A DNA stretch of 32,500 bases, taken from NCBI GenBank assembly GCA_012295275.1, contig CM022676.1, forward strand, positions 5,403,687-5,436,186, given 5' to 3'. Below, one piece after another: positions 20,937-32,096 of the stretch. The translations under genes were made by a program, and so were the position numbers. Under the pieces are notes generated by a model. The model worked only from the letters and a program-made list of their open reading frames with translations, was not told where the DNA came from and made no database searches. Numbering within the stretch: position 1 is the stretch's first letter; each line of letters begins with the position of its first letter. Source of the stretch: Chrysomallon squamiferum. Taxonomy: Eukaryota > Mollusca > Gastropoda > Neomphalida > Peltospiridae.

Positions 20937-21559
20937 GAACATAAAAAAAGCAGTACAATTTTAAAGTATTCAAATAAAAAAAAGTGCAATTCAGGAACAA
21001 ACAGGAAACAAAAAAAACAACAACAACAAAAATTGATCTTTAAACTCTGCAGATTTTGTAATAATAATACAAGTAACCCTAAACTTTTAACTGGTTTTTT
21101 TATTTTTTTTTTTTTTTTTTTCAAAAAGAAATCTAATAAAATTAATTATATAATTTTTTTTTATCACCAAACAATAAAACCAAATGTATTTTCAAAGTAC
21201 ATGTTACCTCCAAAAAGTATTAAAGTCAATAATGTAAATATAAAAATGCTGTTATGGTTAAGTTTAGACTAATATTCCAGAACTAACTCCAAACAGAAAA
21301 TTTTGAGTTTGATTTCTAATTAATTTATGAAGATAACTGACTGAAATTCTATACACTATCAGTGTCTTGGCTTAACTAGAATGAAAACTCAGTTTTCTCC
21401 GGAAATAAGAATTAATGCAGTGATTTACGATGACCTGGAATTGATTAAAATCATCATGAATTTATAATTACCTCTGTGCATTAATAAGATTTATTTAGTG
21501 ACAACTGAGAGATTTTACTAATTTGATGAAATTAGAAAAAAAAATAATAATAATAACAT

Positions 21560-21770
21560 TCGCTATTACTTAGCATGTTATTCTTCTGATTAGCAGTAAC
21601 ACATATTTTATATCAACCTTCCCACAATGAAAAAAAAAAGAAGATAATAATAAACAGAGCATTGGTAGTATTGGGAAATAATCTAATGTGTACAGTACAA
21701 AGGACTGAATCTGGTATCTGCCCTGTCACAGATATAAACCACTGAGCTATTGCCTGTTCTTTGTGATAAA
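21560..21770 (-). mobile_element. tRNA-derived SINE copy
   Basis: On the minus strand, GGCAATAGCTCAGTGGTTTA carries a perfect A-box (TAGCTCAGTGG, 21749-21739). A B-box-like AGATTCAGTCC follows at 21712-21702. Then come TTTCCCAATACTACCAATGC, CATTGTGGGAAGGTTGATAT and GTTACTGCTAATCAGAAGAA. Head, body and tail are in the same order as the copy at 15.7 kb. Confidence 0.75.
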
Positions 21771-22684
21771 TAAGTTCTGAGCACAAAGTGGAATGGGATA
21801 TTAAGTAGGAAATTTGTTCTGGCAGCTGGTGCTCTAAGTGACAACCTTGTTTGCCTAATGGATAACGTCAACCATGATTTGGACGACATTTGCATTAACA
21901 ATTATTGATTTTGTTTTCATAAATCAAAATTTAATCAATGAAGTATTTGCTTCATGTACAACACAGCAAGATTTATTTTTTCATTTTTGAAAGGCCTATA
22001 GTGCTACTGTTGAGTTTTTTTTGGGAGGTGAGGGAAAGAAAGTGCAATTTACTTTTTCTTTCTTGCTACAGATGTTGAATTTTTTTAAATTAATATTTTA
22101 ACAGCTTTTTTTTTCTTCTACAAGCTGCAGAAATATTAAACTCACTAACAAGGACCAATACTGCAATCTTTGAGCTAAAGTGAACAGAAATACAGTATCA
22201 CTATTACCAAACTAGAATTTAAATTCAAATCGTTAGTTTTTCTTGCTGTTTTATTTATCTATATTGAATTAAGAGTAATGATTTAAATCGGTTCAGGTTG
22301 AAGGTCTCAAAGTCGACACTCAGAAACCTGTAAAGTCCCAGAACTCAACCAGAACTGAGAAAATTCATATACTCGGCAGCAGTCCCACAACACAGAATTA
22401 TTTCACCACTATGCGCCAATTTTAACAAAGTGCTTATCACTGTACAGTGTCTTATGCTTTGTTTTTGGACACTTGTCAACATTATTACACTACATTGCCA
22501 TGAAAATATGACCTTCACCCCCTTCAAATACCCAAGATCTCCCCCACTTGGTGCTATTATGAAGAAAAGAAAGAATGAAGTGGGAGTATAATGGATAAAA
22601 AAAAAAAAAAAATTGATCTTTTGAAGAGGTCAGATCCAGGAACATCAGTGTACAAACCCAGTGAACAGTTTGGTGTTGGCTCCT
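21771..22684. other. non-coding, no feature recognised
   Basis: AT-rich DNA with an A run at 22597-22612. No gene or repeat family was recognised. Confidence 0.55.
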
Positions 22685-22739
22685 CAACTGTGTATGACCT
22701 TAATTCATGTACAGGATCCAGAGACTATAACTGAGTATA

Positions 22740-22925
22740 CATACAGTATATTAATGTCCTTAAAGTCTACAAACTATACCAGTCAACACAGCATTGGTCC
22801 AAAACAATGCCAAGTTTGAGATCTTCAAACTGCACTATTAGCAGACCGTCAAAACCCCGCCAACAGGATTTGAACCCGGGACCTATCAGTTTTTCAAAAC
22901 TGTGACTGCCTATCTGTTCAGCATT
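22740..22925 (-). mobile_element. probable tRNA-derived SINE copy
   Basis: On the minus strand, GGTCCCGGGTTCAAATCC (around 22883-22866) is an excellent T-arm/B-box. It is preceded by a stem-like CAGTTTTGAAAAACTG in the anticodon position. The A-box is poor. Downstream, GGACCAATGCTGTGTTGACT recalls the SINE body. It is older or of another subfamily than the 15.7 kb copy. Confidence 0.55.
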
Positions 22926-23849
22926 CAGGGTAATGAATGACTGACTGTCCTAGTATTGTTTTGATGCCACTGTTTTCAGTACCACCTGTTACAAAAGCAG
23001 ACTGTTATTGAAACATTTTAGTAGCAGTAGTAATATGAAAAACAAAACCATTTCAGTGTCGTCAGTGAGTATAATACTATAACACAGCTATAAAAGGCTT
23101 TATACAACTCAGTTATAAGCTTATAAAATATAGACATAAAAATATTTTAGTATTGTTTAAAACAGTTTGAACAATATAATAAAACTAATTGAAACAGTTT
23201 TTTTTTTTTTCCATTATAAAATATGTTGTTACTAACAGACTTTTTGACATTATTATAATATATATATATATATATTTTTAAGATTATAGGAGCTGCAAAA
23301 TAATTATCATAAGGTTATTTATGATATAAACTGTTGAAAAAAGAACCTTTAACTTAACAAAGAAGTTAACACTGAAAAAAAAAACTTTGGTGTTTTTAAA
23401 TATTAAGGGCTGCAAACAACAAAAATAACTACCACAACAACAACAAACAAAAAAAACATTGGTAATAAAAATAGTTATAAAATAATACAATTAATTTTTC
23501 TTTCTTAAATATTCTATTTATGGTGCATAATTATCACCAGAAACAATATGTAAAAAAAAAAAAAAAAATAAAAAAATAAAAATGGTTTAATATTAACAAG
23601 AACTGCACACAAGATCAGAAACTATTGTAAGTTATTTGTTTCTGCGTTGCTGAATCTAACCACTATGTATTCCCAGCTGGTAACTTTAGCCATCAAGTCT
23701 GAAAGTACTTTTGTGCTATTTTTAGCTATTTTTCGTACACGGAGTTATCCCACTTGAGACCTCCAGCTCAGAGCACATCAATGTACTCACAAGGGGAAAA
23801 ACATCGACAACAAAACGTGAAAATATTTTAAACTGGTCACAGCTGAACT
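22926..23849. other. non-coding, simple-sequence patches
   Basis: T run at 23200-23212, (TA)n at 23257-23275 and an A-rich tract at 23550-23581. Nothing else was recognised. Confidence 0.55.
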
Positions 23850-23980
23850 TGTCCGTAGTAATTTTTATATATACAGTCCACAGTAAATTACATTTATACA
23901 GTTCATAGTAATTTTTATAGACACAGATCATAGTAATTTTTATCAAAAGAGGTCATAGTAATTTTGATATAATACACACA
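23850..23980. repeat. tandem repeat, units of about 27 bp
   Basis: Five imperfect units built on CAGTTCATAGTAATTTTTAT, with starts near 23855, 23874, 23899, 23925 and 23950. Confidence 0.8.
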
Positions 23981-24094
23981 AACACAAACAAATTCAAACA
24001 TCTTGTAACCCAGTAGGAATATATCGGCCATTTACATCCACATTTTGAACTGGAAGTAATCAAACTTATTTTAATTATTACAGTCATTTTTTTT

Positions 24095-24365
24095 TTCTTC
24101 TTTGTTAACAAACTTGGAAATATAGTAAAGTAGGTCAACATCAGCTTATTTATTTACTAGACATTGCTCAGCTATTTTTACTTTTATTTATTTCTATCTT
24201 TTTTTTTTTTTTTTTTTTTTTTTTTAGCACACTTGGAAATATGGTAAAGCAATAACAACATTTCAACTGTTTTCATCCATGTTTTAAAATGCTTTTTTAA
24301 TTACCATACTCGTTCGCACAGACCCTTAACAAACCTGTAATCCAGTAACAACATAATCGACTGTT
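24095..24365. repeat. degenerate repeat around TTAACAAACTTGGAAATA
   Basis: ACTTGGAAATATAGTAAAG at 24112 recurs as ACTTGGAAATATGGTAAAG at 24231, each preceded by a T-rich run. Weaker versions (TTAACAAACCTGTAATCCAG, GTTAACAAACTAGGATT) occur near 24327 and 24957. Confidence 0.6.
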
Positions 24366-24982
24366 TCTTCGTATTTTAAATCTGTCATGGCCTTAACTGG
24401 GCTACAGTCATTTGGTACGTATTCATTGGTCTGTTTAATGATTATTCTTGTCAAAAAAAAACTTGCAACACATTGGGCCGTCAAAATTTTTCAATAATTT
24501 GTTTGGTCTCGTAAGTACAAAAAGTAATTTTTTTTTTAAATTTAAATGATGGTTTCAACAAATTCAAGACAGTTTAAAATCAGCAATGTCATATTCTACC
24601 ATCAACAATTTTCTATACATTCAAAAACTGACTGCTCTCACTAGTGCAAACAATATTTATAAAATTACAAATGATTTGAAACAGTAAACATAGCTTTATA
24701 ATATAAACATTCTGGTTCACTATCCTATTTTACACACATCTCTAATAGTTGTGGCTTAGAAGGACCAGCAAATAACACTAACTAGATATTGATCTATTTT
24801 AATCTTTAAAAAAAACTGTGTTACTCATCTTTAACTGGTCCAGAAGGAATATATTTAGTCATTAGATCGGTCTACTGAACGCTTAAAACACATTCTTTTT
24901 ACTGGTACAAAAAATAATGTTTGTCACTTCACTGATTTATTGACAACTTGTCCTGTTAACAAACTAGGATTCATTTTAATTT

Positions 24983-25040
24983 AGCCCATAGTATGTGGCT
25001 TCCTGTTTGTGGGAAGGTACATAAATAACCTATCTGACTG
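24983..25040 (+). mobile_element. SINE body fragment
   Basis: On the plus strand, GCCCATAGTATGTGGCTTCC and TGTTTGTGGGAAGGTACATA match the SINE body seen at 1.6 and 15.7 kb in the opposite orientation. No tRNA-like head was found upstream. Confidence 0.6.
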
Positions 25041-26430
25041 ACTGGGTTTTTTTTTTTTTTACTGAAAACAAATAACCCACAGCAAAACAGGTGTAATGTT
25101 CCGGTGTATGTATGCCTGACAGAAACATGAAAAATAAAAATACATTGGAATTTTTTTTTTTTTTAAATATTGAGTACACTTTTCAGTATTTAAAACATCT
25201 CATATTTCTAGTCAGTATTCTCATATCAGTAAAAAAAAAAAAACAATCAATTCATTTTGGTTATATCGAAATCTGTAATCAATGTAAAGATGTATTTCCA
25301 TTCTTGAAAATAGTTACAAAACTGTTTCTGAAAATGTTCAAACCAATGAAGTGGTAAGTAGCTGTAGCTGCTGCTGCTGCTGCTGTTGTTGTGTTAACAC
25401 ATGCAGTGCACGTAATCTCTTGATTAACTGGGTCGTATTTTATAGTAATTGTAAAATTTGTGAGTTTTAACCAGAACTACAGGGTTTTAATAACTGAATT
25501 CAACACAGGCACAATATTTAACAAGTAATGATATATATATATAGGAAAATGTACTGACAAATTTAACATCCCTTTAGGCTGAAGTAATAAAACATATTAA
25601 AAAATGTATATCGTGACTTCCTTATAAATACAGTCCCCTAATCAACTGAATTTGTAATGTATATTCAAAACATACCTATGAAAATAAATATATTTAGATA
25701 TCTATATTCTGAAACGTAAAGTGTTATGATGATATATAACAGAAAGTGTGGAAAATTCTAGTTACTAGTTATTGAACTGTGTGGTTAATTTAGTTTGGGT
25801 TCTTTTCAAATGCAATCAGCCGATGTGGTATGTGTCTGTATTAATTCTATATATATATAATTTTTAATTATAAAAGTTGTCTAGCAAATTTTGTAATTTA
25901 TTTTTTTATTTTATTTTTTAAGAGAAAATAATTCATTCCTTGATCTCTTCTGAAGAAAATATTTGCAAGAAAACAATATTTGGCAGGTGGGTTTCAAATT
26001 TGTGGGGTCCGTTCATATTTCTAGTGGGTGTAATCCACCAAATTTAAGCCAGGTGTGATCAGCCAAACTGAAAAAGTGTAGATTAAACAACTTTATTCTA
26101 AACAAATGTTGAGGTCGTCACTGTTGCTTAAACTTGCAGTGAACTCGTCGCATTTCTTGTGACCTCGCCAAGATAAAAAGTGACCGACACGATATGGAAA
26201 ATGGCTGGCAGTGTGTGTGCGACACAAATTTGTTGCACTTTTAACAATACATAAATTAGACGTACGTGAAACTGTATTTTCTCTTACTCCTTGAATTCCT
26301 CCGATCTTTCGAGCAGAAACAGCTGCGAGGTGACAATCACTCGACGAAGCTAAGTGACACGAAAAAAAGCAGTCGATGCCTTTCCGATCACAAAAGATGT
26401 GACGTTAAGGTGCGCGTTGCATCGAGACCT
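25041..26430. other. non-coding AT-rich DNA with (CTG)n
   Basis: Homopolymer runs near 25050 and 25140, and (GCTGCT)n running into TGTTGTTGT at 25363-25391. The last 300 bases (26120-26430) contain more CpG pairs and grade into the candidate promoter. Confidence 0.5.
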
Positions 26431-26521
26431 AACTTACTGTACTAATACACAAAATAGTTCACCAAAACAAATCTAAATAACAAACTGAAATACACAAAAT
26501 CAAGAACACTGGGTATTTTAC

Positions 26522-26640
26522 CTTTAAAGATGTCTAAGCATCTTGTCGTGTTGCACAATCGTCATTTAATTTTTCACAACTTGCTCCAGACCAGTCCGGA
26601 GCTAAAAATGGTGAATGAGCATTCTGTCTGTAATTTACAT
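26522..26640 (-). other. cic: candidate non-coding first exon of CIC-L
   Basis: The CIC-L exon has an acceptor before its ATG, so a 5' exon must exist upstream. On the minus strand this stretch ends with AAAG|GTAAAA (donor at 26521), and a second possible donor ACA|GTAAGT lies near 26434. It sits just downstream of two CCAATC boxes. The exon would carry short upstream ATGs. This is inference only; the real first exon could be elsewhere or beyond the window. Confidence 0.3.
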
Positions 26641-26644
26641 TTCT

Positions 26645-26722
26645 GATTGGCTGTTACAACACCACGTGCTCGACACCACTATACGTCATCGCTGAATAGA
26701 GAAGTTCAATGACTCTGATTGG
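26645..26722 (-). promoter_or_regulatory. candidate promoter: two CCAAT boxes, E-box, CRE-like site
   Basis: CTGATTGGCTG at 26643 and CTGATTGGTTG at 26715 are strong NF-Y boxes reading CCAATC on the minus strand. Between them lie CACGTG (26663-26668) and TACGTCA (26682-26688). Further CCAAT boxes in the plus orientation occur at 26967 and 27006. The cluster is unusual for this AT-rich DNA. Confidence 0.45.
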
Positions 26723-26759
26723 TTGAAAATTCCAGGGTCTCACCAGTATTGTTTATTCA

Positions 26760-28265
26760 CCGCTTACTATTGCCGAGGTGGCCTTACAACTAACGATTAT
26801 TTTGCACATAATATTTAACACTCAGTATCAGAATGCATTTCAGCATAAAGTTAAAATGCTATTATGAAGATATAACCATAAGCAAAATGCATTCTACATT
26901 CTGGAGGATGTACGTGAGCAAAATAACCTATTTCATGAACAAAGACAGGTCAGTGAGAGCTTACAACCAATCAAAATCCATGATCTTAAGTATGCGACAG
27001 ATTGAACCAATGAAACTTGCGTTTTCTCGGTCAACGTCTGTAAATGGAATCTGGGTAACACGCTTGAGCATAATGTGTATGCAGTTACTATGCGGGTTTA
27101 CTACAAGCATTAACTATACAGGTTTACGGGCCTACGATAAATTGCACACACGCCCGGCGGTTGCTTTGCTGATGTCATTTTTCCATCTTTTCTAGAAAGT
27201 GGAAAGTGTTTTGTTTTTTCAGTCGATGACATTCATATTTTATTCATCAAATCTGATTTGTATTTTCTAACTGTATAGTCCAGGGAAAATGTATTTCTTC
27301 TGCAGAATTTTAAATTATATCTTATATATTTCTCCACATAAGAATAGTGATTTAAGTGGAGAGGGGAAAAAAAAAAAATAGGGCATTTATCGAGGACACG
27401 CCATTTGTCGATCTAAAACGAAATATTTGCAACCGAAAAATATTAATAATTAAATTTTCAGTAATAATGATTACACAGAAATGCCAACAGAGAGAAAAGC
27501 ACGTCGTCTTGTCATTATCTTTCGTTAATGGATAAAAAATTATAATAAATGAATTGAGGTCAGAGGGAAATTATTCCGGATTAATTTGATACGGAAATAC
27601 TTTTAACTCAGACCCGAGATTTAAGATTAGAGATTTCGAGTAATTTTCCTATAAAATATTTCCTTAAATATCATTATTATTTTATCTGTTTCATTAATAA
27701 TCATTTCAGTAATGAAATAGTAGAATGCATTTGGGCTCTTTTAAACTGATACGTGCACACACTATATCATTTATATGTTTAATCCGATTATAACGATAAT
27801 ATGTACTCTCGCACACACTGTCTCTCTGTCTGAATGTGGCAATGAATAACGAAGCAAAATATATTATTGTTTTCTTTCTTTCTTTCTTTTTTCTTTTTTT
27901 TCTAACCTTTTAATAATTTATTTCAAATTCGGAGACATTAGAACAAGAAATAAGACGAATAATTGTATGCATAAAAATTATTGTGTCAAACACAACTGCT
28001 TCAAGTTCAGACAGTACTTATACGTCTAAATTAATGTTCCTTTTTTTTTTTTTAACCGACGTGTCTTTGGCCACACCCTGTGTCACACTACGTCATTATT
28101 TGAACAGTCATTTCACGAATTTGATCTGCATGCAAATACCACACATGACAACCGAACAAACTGTTTCTCTGTTGCTAAAAATAGATCTGGGCTTGTCAGT
28201 GAAAAACTTTTAAGTTCAGTTACAACGTGGTTTAGACTGACGTTATAAAATAAAATCACACGAGT
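26760..28265. other. non-coding, no gene supported
   Basis: A 120-codon open frame at 26833-27195 has no recognisable domain and overlaps CCAAT-type motifs. (CTTT)n lies near 27866-27890. Nothing else was recognised. Confidence 0.5.
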
Positions 28266-28267
28266 TT

Positions 28268-28640
28268 CCACCCAACGTCATCGTCATCACCACTGTAACT
28301 ACGTCTACAACTACCACTACCTCCGTTACTACTACTATTACCATCACCATCACCACTACTATATCAGATTAAGTAGTATTACTACTACCATTACGACTCC
28401 TTCCACCATCACTATTACATCTACTACTACTATCACAACAACTACCACTATTATCTTACTACTACTACGACCGCTGCTACAGTCACCACCATTACTGTTA
28501 TTACTACCACTGTTACTATTACAGCTACTAGTATCACCATTAATATTTCTACTACTTTTACTATAATATTACTACTATTTTTACCACTACTACTACTAAA
28601 TATTATTATCGTTGCTGCTGCTGCTGTTGTTTTTGTTATT
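28268..28640. repeat. ACT/ACC trinucleotide tract
   Basis: About 370 bases of ACT, ACC, ATT and TAC triplets in loose order, ending in (GCTGCT)n. The valine-rich frame on the minus strand is its translation. Confidence 0.92.
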
Positions 28641-29215
28641 TCCATAACATAGACACTCGAATGTTTATTAAGGTTTTTTTTTTTGTTTTTTTTTTTTGTT
28701 TGTTTTTGGAAATCTGATGCTAAAAACTAAACGATGAGTCAAAAGTAAGCACGATTCCTTTTTCATTTATTTATTTTTTTATTTTTTTATTTATTTATTT
28801 TTTTTGTTTTAGCTGTCGGATTCTTTCTGTGAAATCATGTTGTTAATAATTGTCTTACAGTTAAATATATATACATTTTCTTGAATAACTGAATAGATAA
28901 ACATGTCATTCATTTATTTTTCCTTCATGCACACTGTGTTGCAATTAATAAAAAAAAAAAAAAAAAAAAATCAGGGACAGCTACATCTTTTAAGATCCAA
29001 AATTATACTTTATATACATGGATCCGGAAGGGACAGCCACTTTCTCCTTCGTGATATTTTTTCCAAGTTTCGTTCTCTCGTTCTCTCTGATTCTTTACCT
29101 AGCCTTGAATATGCTTATAATAATATGACTGTGGCGTAAAATTAATGAATAATTGCAATTAATTTTGTATTTTAACATAATGTATATCATGATTAACTTT
29201 CGCCGTCTAAGATAT
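28641..29215. other. non-coding, homopolymer-rich
   Basis: T runs at 28674-28700 and 28770-28805 and an A run near 28950-28970. No gene recognised. Confidence 0.6.
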
Positions 29216-29219
29216 TTTA

Positions 29220-29425
29220 TTCGGAACATCTCGGATAGGTTCGTAAACATTTACCGGCATATCCGAGCTTTTCCGAAAGCAGCAGAAGAGAAACTTTCCA
29301 GCTGATCGAAGGCCGACTATAAATAGGATCGGTGTTTTCCCAGCCAAAGCTAAATATGGGATACTATGTCATTTCCGCTTGCTGTATTTATCGATGAAAC
29401 GGCTCATGCGCACGGAAGATAAAAT
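29220..29425. promoter_or_regulatory. CpG-richer island with dyad, MEF2-like and CArG-like sites
   Basis: An 18 bp imperfect dyad pairs TTCGGAACATCTCGGATA (29220-29237) with TATCCGAGCTTTTCCGAA (29260-29277), two mismatches. CTATAAATAG at 29317-29326 fits the MEF2 consensus and could also serve as a TATA box on the plus strand. CTAAATATGG at 29350-29359 is one base off a CArG box. Composition contrasts with the AT-rich flanks. Function is inferred. Confidence 0.4.
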
Positions 29426-29680
29426 TGTCGCCTTCCTTTTTATTTTTTTCCTTCTTTTAACAAACTCGTTCGTGCGAATTAATGTGACCATTTAGATTTT
29501 TTTTTTTTTTTTTTTTATTATTTTTTTTGTTTTGTTTTGTTATTATGTTACAAAATAAATATGTGATTAATGAATGAAGTATGTGCTTACGTAAGTACAT
29601 CTTGCAATCGTGATAAACAAAGTTTAACCAATCGTTTTTATTGATTTTATCACGGAAAACACTTCCTCATCTTTTTGGCA

Positions 29681-29795
29681 ACTACTATACTACTGTCGCT
29701 ATTACAACTACTATACTACTGTCGCTATTACAACTACTATACTACTGTCGCTATTACAACTACTACAATTACATACTGTTATTACAACTACTACT
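29681..29795. repeat. 26 bp tandem repeat
   Basis: ACTACTATACTACTGTCGCT + ATTACA repeats at 29681, 29707 and 29733, then decays into ACT/ATT triplets. Confidence 0.92.
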
Positions 29796-30064
29796 ATATT
29801 ATTCTGGCGAGGATCCAGCGTTTCTTATGGGATCTGGACCATGACAAAAAAGGCACGATAACATTATGAAAAGGCACTATTGAAAAATTACACGCAGTTC
29901 ACATTGACCATAATATATAGTGCTACATAACATGGGCGCTGGCAGACGCATTATACAGTCTTCTATACATTAACAGAAATAATAAAAATAATATTAACAA
30001 TCCTGAAAATCCTAAATAAAGGTCACTTCACAAATTTGAAGCGCACCTCTATATATGGGTCCCG

Positions 30065-30065
<1 letters not shown>

Positions 30066-30117
<52 letters not shown>

Positions 30118-30215
30118 TGTAACTACTACTACCACAATTTCTATTACTATTACACTTTATATATATTACCACAACTACCACCATTACTATTACTACTACT
30201 ACTACTATTAATTGT
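30066..30215. repeat. (ATT)n then ACT/ACC triplets
   Basis: A perfect ATT run to about 30117, followed by loose ACT/ACC/ATT triplets. Similar triplet-rich sequence recurs at 30360-30450 and 30530-30600. Confidence 0.92.
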
Positions 30216-30876
30216 ATTATTATAATAGCCATAACATGTACACTAAATGCTTACAAAGTGTCAAAGATATTTCATTACTATTTCTTCTTACACTCTTTGT
30301 CTTTTCCAAGTTCTGATGTTACTTTTATTCTGTAACTACATCCTCGTCGATTAAGGTTACCACTATTGCTGCTGCTGTAACAAAACTGCCACTACCACAG
30401 ATATTACTATTACCACAACTATTATTACTAATTATTACTTCTATATTAGTACTACATCTTTGTTAATTCTTTACAGCCTCGATATCGAAGTAAGAAGCGC
30501 GTCGGTCTTGTAAATTCAACTGTTACCATTAATGCTGTTACCACAACAAATTCTACTACTACTTTTTAATACCTATCATCATTATTTTTATCATCATCAT
30601 ATTTTCCATCATATTAGGCTTATTATCAGAAAAAGTATAAATTATACACATCATAAATACATAATTAAATTTCACTCATTTTCTGGAATTACTAGAAAAT
30701 CACGTGACTGCATGCGAAATACCGATGTAAAAATAGTTTGAAATGTCGAACAATCGTTACTTCTTTCAAACACTAACCGCATGACAAAATTAAACAAAAT
30801 GTGATTTGATTTATTTATGCTTAACTCTTACATGTAATTAAACAAATTTGTAATTGTTTTATTAATTTTATATAAG

Positions 30877-31090
30877 AAAACAAAAGTTTAAATATTCTCA
30901 ATAAAAAATTAAACCGAATTTTTATATTTTATTTACCATATTTTTTTCAATAAAAAATTAAACCGAATTTATATATTTTATTTACCATATAATTTTTTCA
31001 ATAAAATATTCAACCGAATTTAAATATTTTATTTACCATAAAATTGTTTCAGTAATAACTAAACCAAAAATTTAAATAATTTATTAACCA
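30877..31090. repeat. tandem repeat, about 55 bp, four units
   Basis: Each unit reads TTTTTTCAATAAAAAATTAA, then ACCGAATTTATATATTTTAT, then TTACCATA. Four copies are visible, the last more diverged (TTTCAGTAATAACTAAACC). The TTTCA-R-TAAT core links it to the motif repeated in the inverted-repeat arms downstream. Confidence 0.88.
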
Positions 31091-31101
31091 TCCATAAATG
31101 A

Positions 31102-31143
31102 TTTAAAAAAAAAAATAATAATATATATATATATATATATATA
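31102..31143. repeat. A run and (AT)n
   Basis: A run, then AATAATAATATATAT running into (AT)n. Confidence 0.93.
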
Positions 31144-31584
31144 ATCGTTTCAATAATTAAATACAATTTAAATATCTTACTAACTACACATAATCCCTAT
31201 AGCAGCTAAAATAATTGTCAATCTTTTTTCAACTTTTTTAACTACTTCAGAAATGAAAGCAAATTTCAAATATTTTACTTAATGGTTTCAATAATTAAAT
31301 ACAATTTAAATATCTTAATTCACTTTTATAATCGCTTCAGTAATTAAACGAAATTTGTTTTAATAATTTATTAATTATTGTTTTTTTAATCACGAAATTT
31401 TTTTATACGTAATTTTTCTCTCTTTTTCTTTATTTTTAATTTTTTTTAAATTTACATAATCGTTTCAGTAACATTTAAATTCTTTATTAACTACATATTC
31501 GTTTAACTTAACTAAATAAAACACAAAATGTATTATCGGTGTATAATCGTTTTAATAATTATACAATTTTCAAAATTATATTTT

Positions 31585-31722
31585 AAAATTTAATTTTATC
31601 CAATAGCATTTATTTATTTATTTATTTATTTATTTCAAATAAATAATAGCTATTGTTTAAAATTTAATTTTATCCAATAGCATTTATTTATTTATTTATT
31701 TATTTCAAATAAATAATATACG
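31585..31722. repeat. 74 bp tandem duplication with (TTTA)n
   Basis: TAATTTTATCCAATAGCATT at 31591 recurs at 31665, each followed by (TTTA)n and CAAATAAATAATA. It lies at the inner edge of the left arm. Confidence 0.9.
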
Positions 31723-32029
31723 TCTTTAATTGGCAACAAAACAGTCCATGGACGTCACTAGACTGTTTTTGAAACGAGGCAAAAACTGAAATCTTTGAAG
31801 TCAGTTACGTCTTTCATCGCAACGATGTCGTTAAACTTCAGACGGTAACCGAAGACATAAACGAACTCATTCGGTGGATTTCGTTTCTATCCGAAGAGAG
31901 ATTTAAATTTTATATTTTTTGAATTTTTTTTTTATTTTTTTATTTTTTTTTTTTAAATCGTCAATTTCGGTAGGATGCATGTACCTCGTTTGATTCAATG
32001 TAGTTACGACCATGCATTCATGATTCTGC

Positions 32030-32033
<4 letters not shown>

Positions 32034-32065
<32 letters not shown>

Positions 32066-32096
32066 GCGTGTGTGTGTGTATGTGTGTGTGTGTGTA
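32034..32096. repeat. (TG)n microsatellite
   Basis: TG run with a few CG interruptions, at the inner edge of the right arm. Confidence 0.95.

Larger units (their letters stand above)
13105..26521 (-). other. cic: probable first capicua intron
   Basis: No convincing coding exon was found in this 13.4 kb on either strand. It would be the first intron if the non-coding exon proposed near 26.5 kb is right; otherwise it is intergenic or belongs to a longer intron. Repeats within it are listed separately. Confidence 0.4.

Noticed and set aside
26833-27195. 120-codon plus-strand open frame
   Set aside because: Composition is that of random AT-rich DNA, there is no recognisable domain, and it overlaps CCAAT-type motifs.
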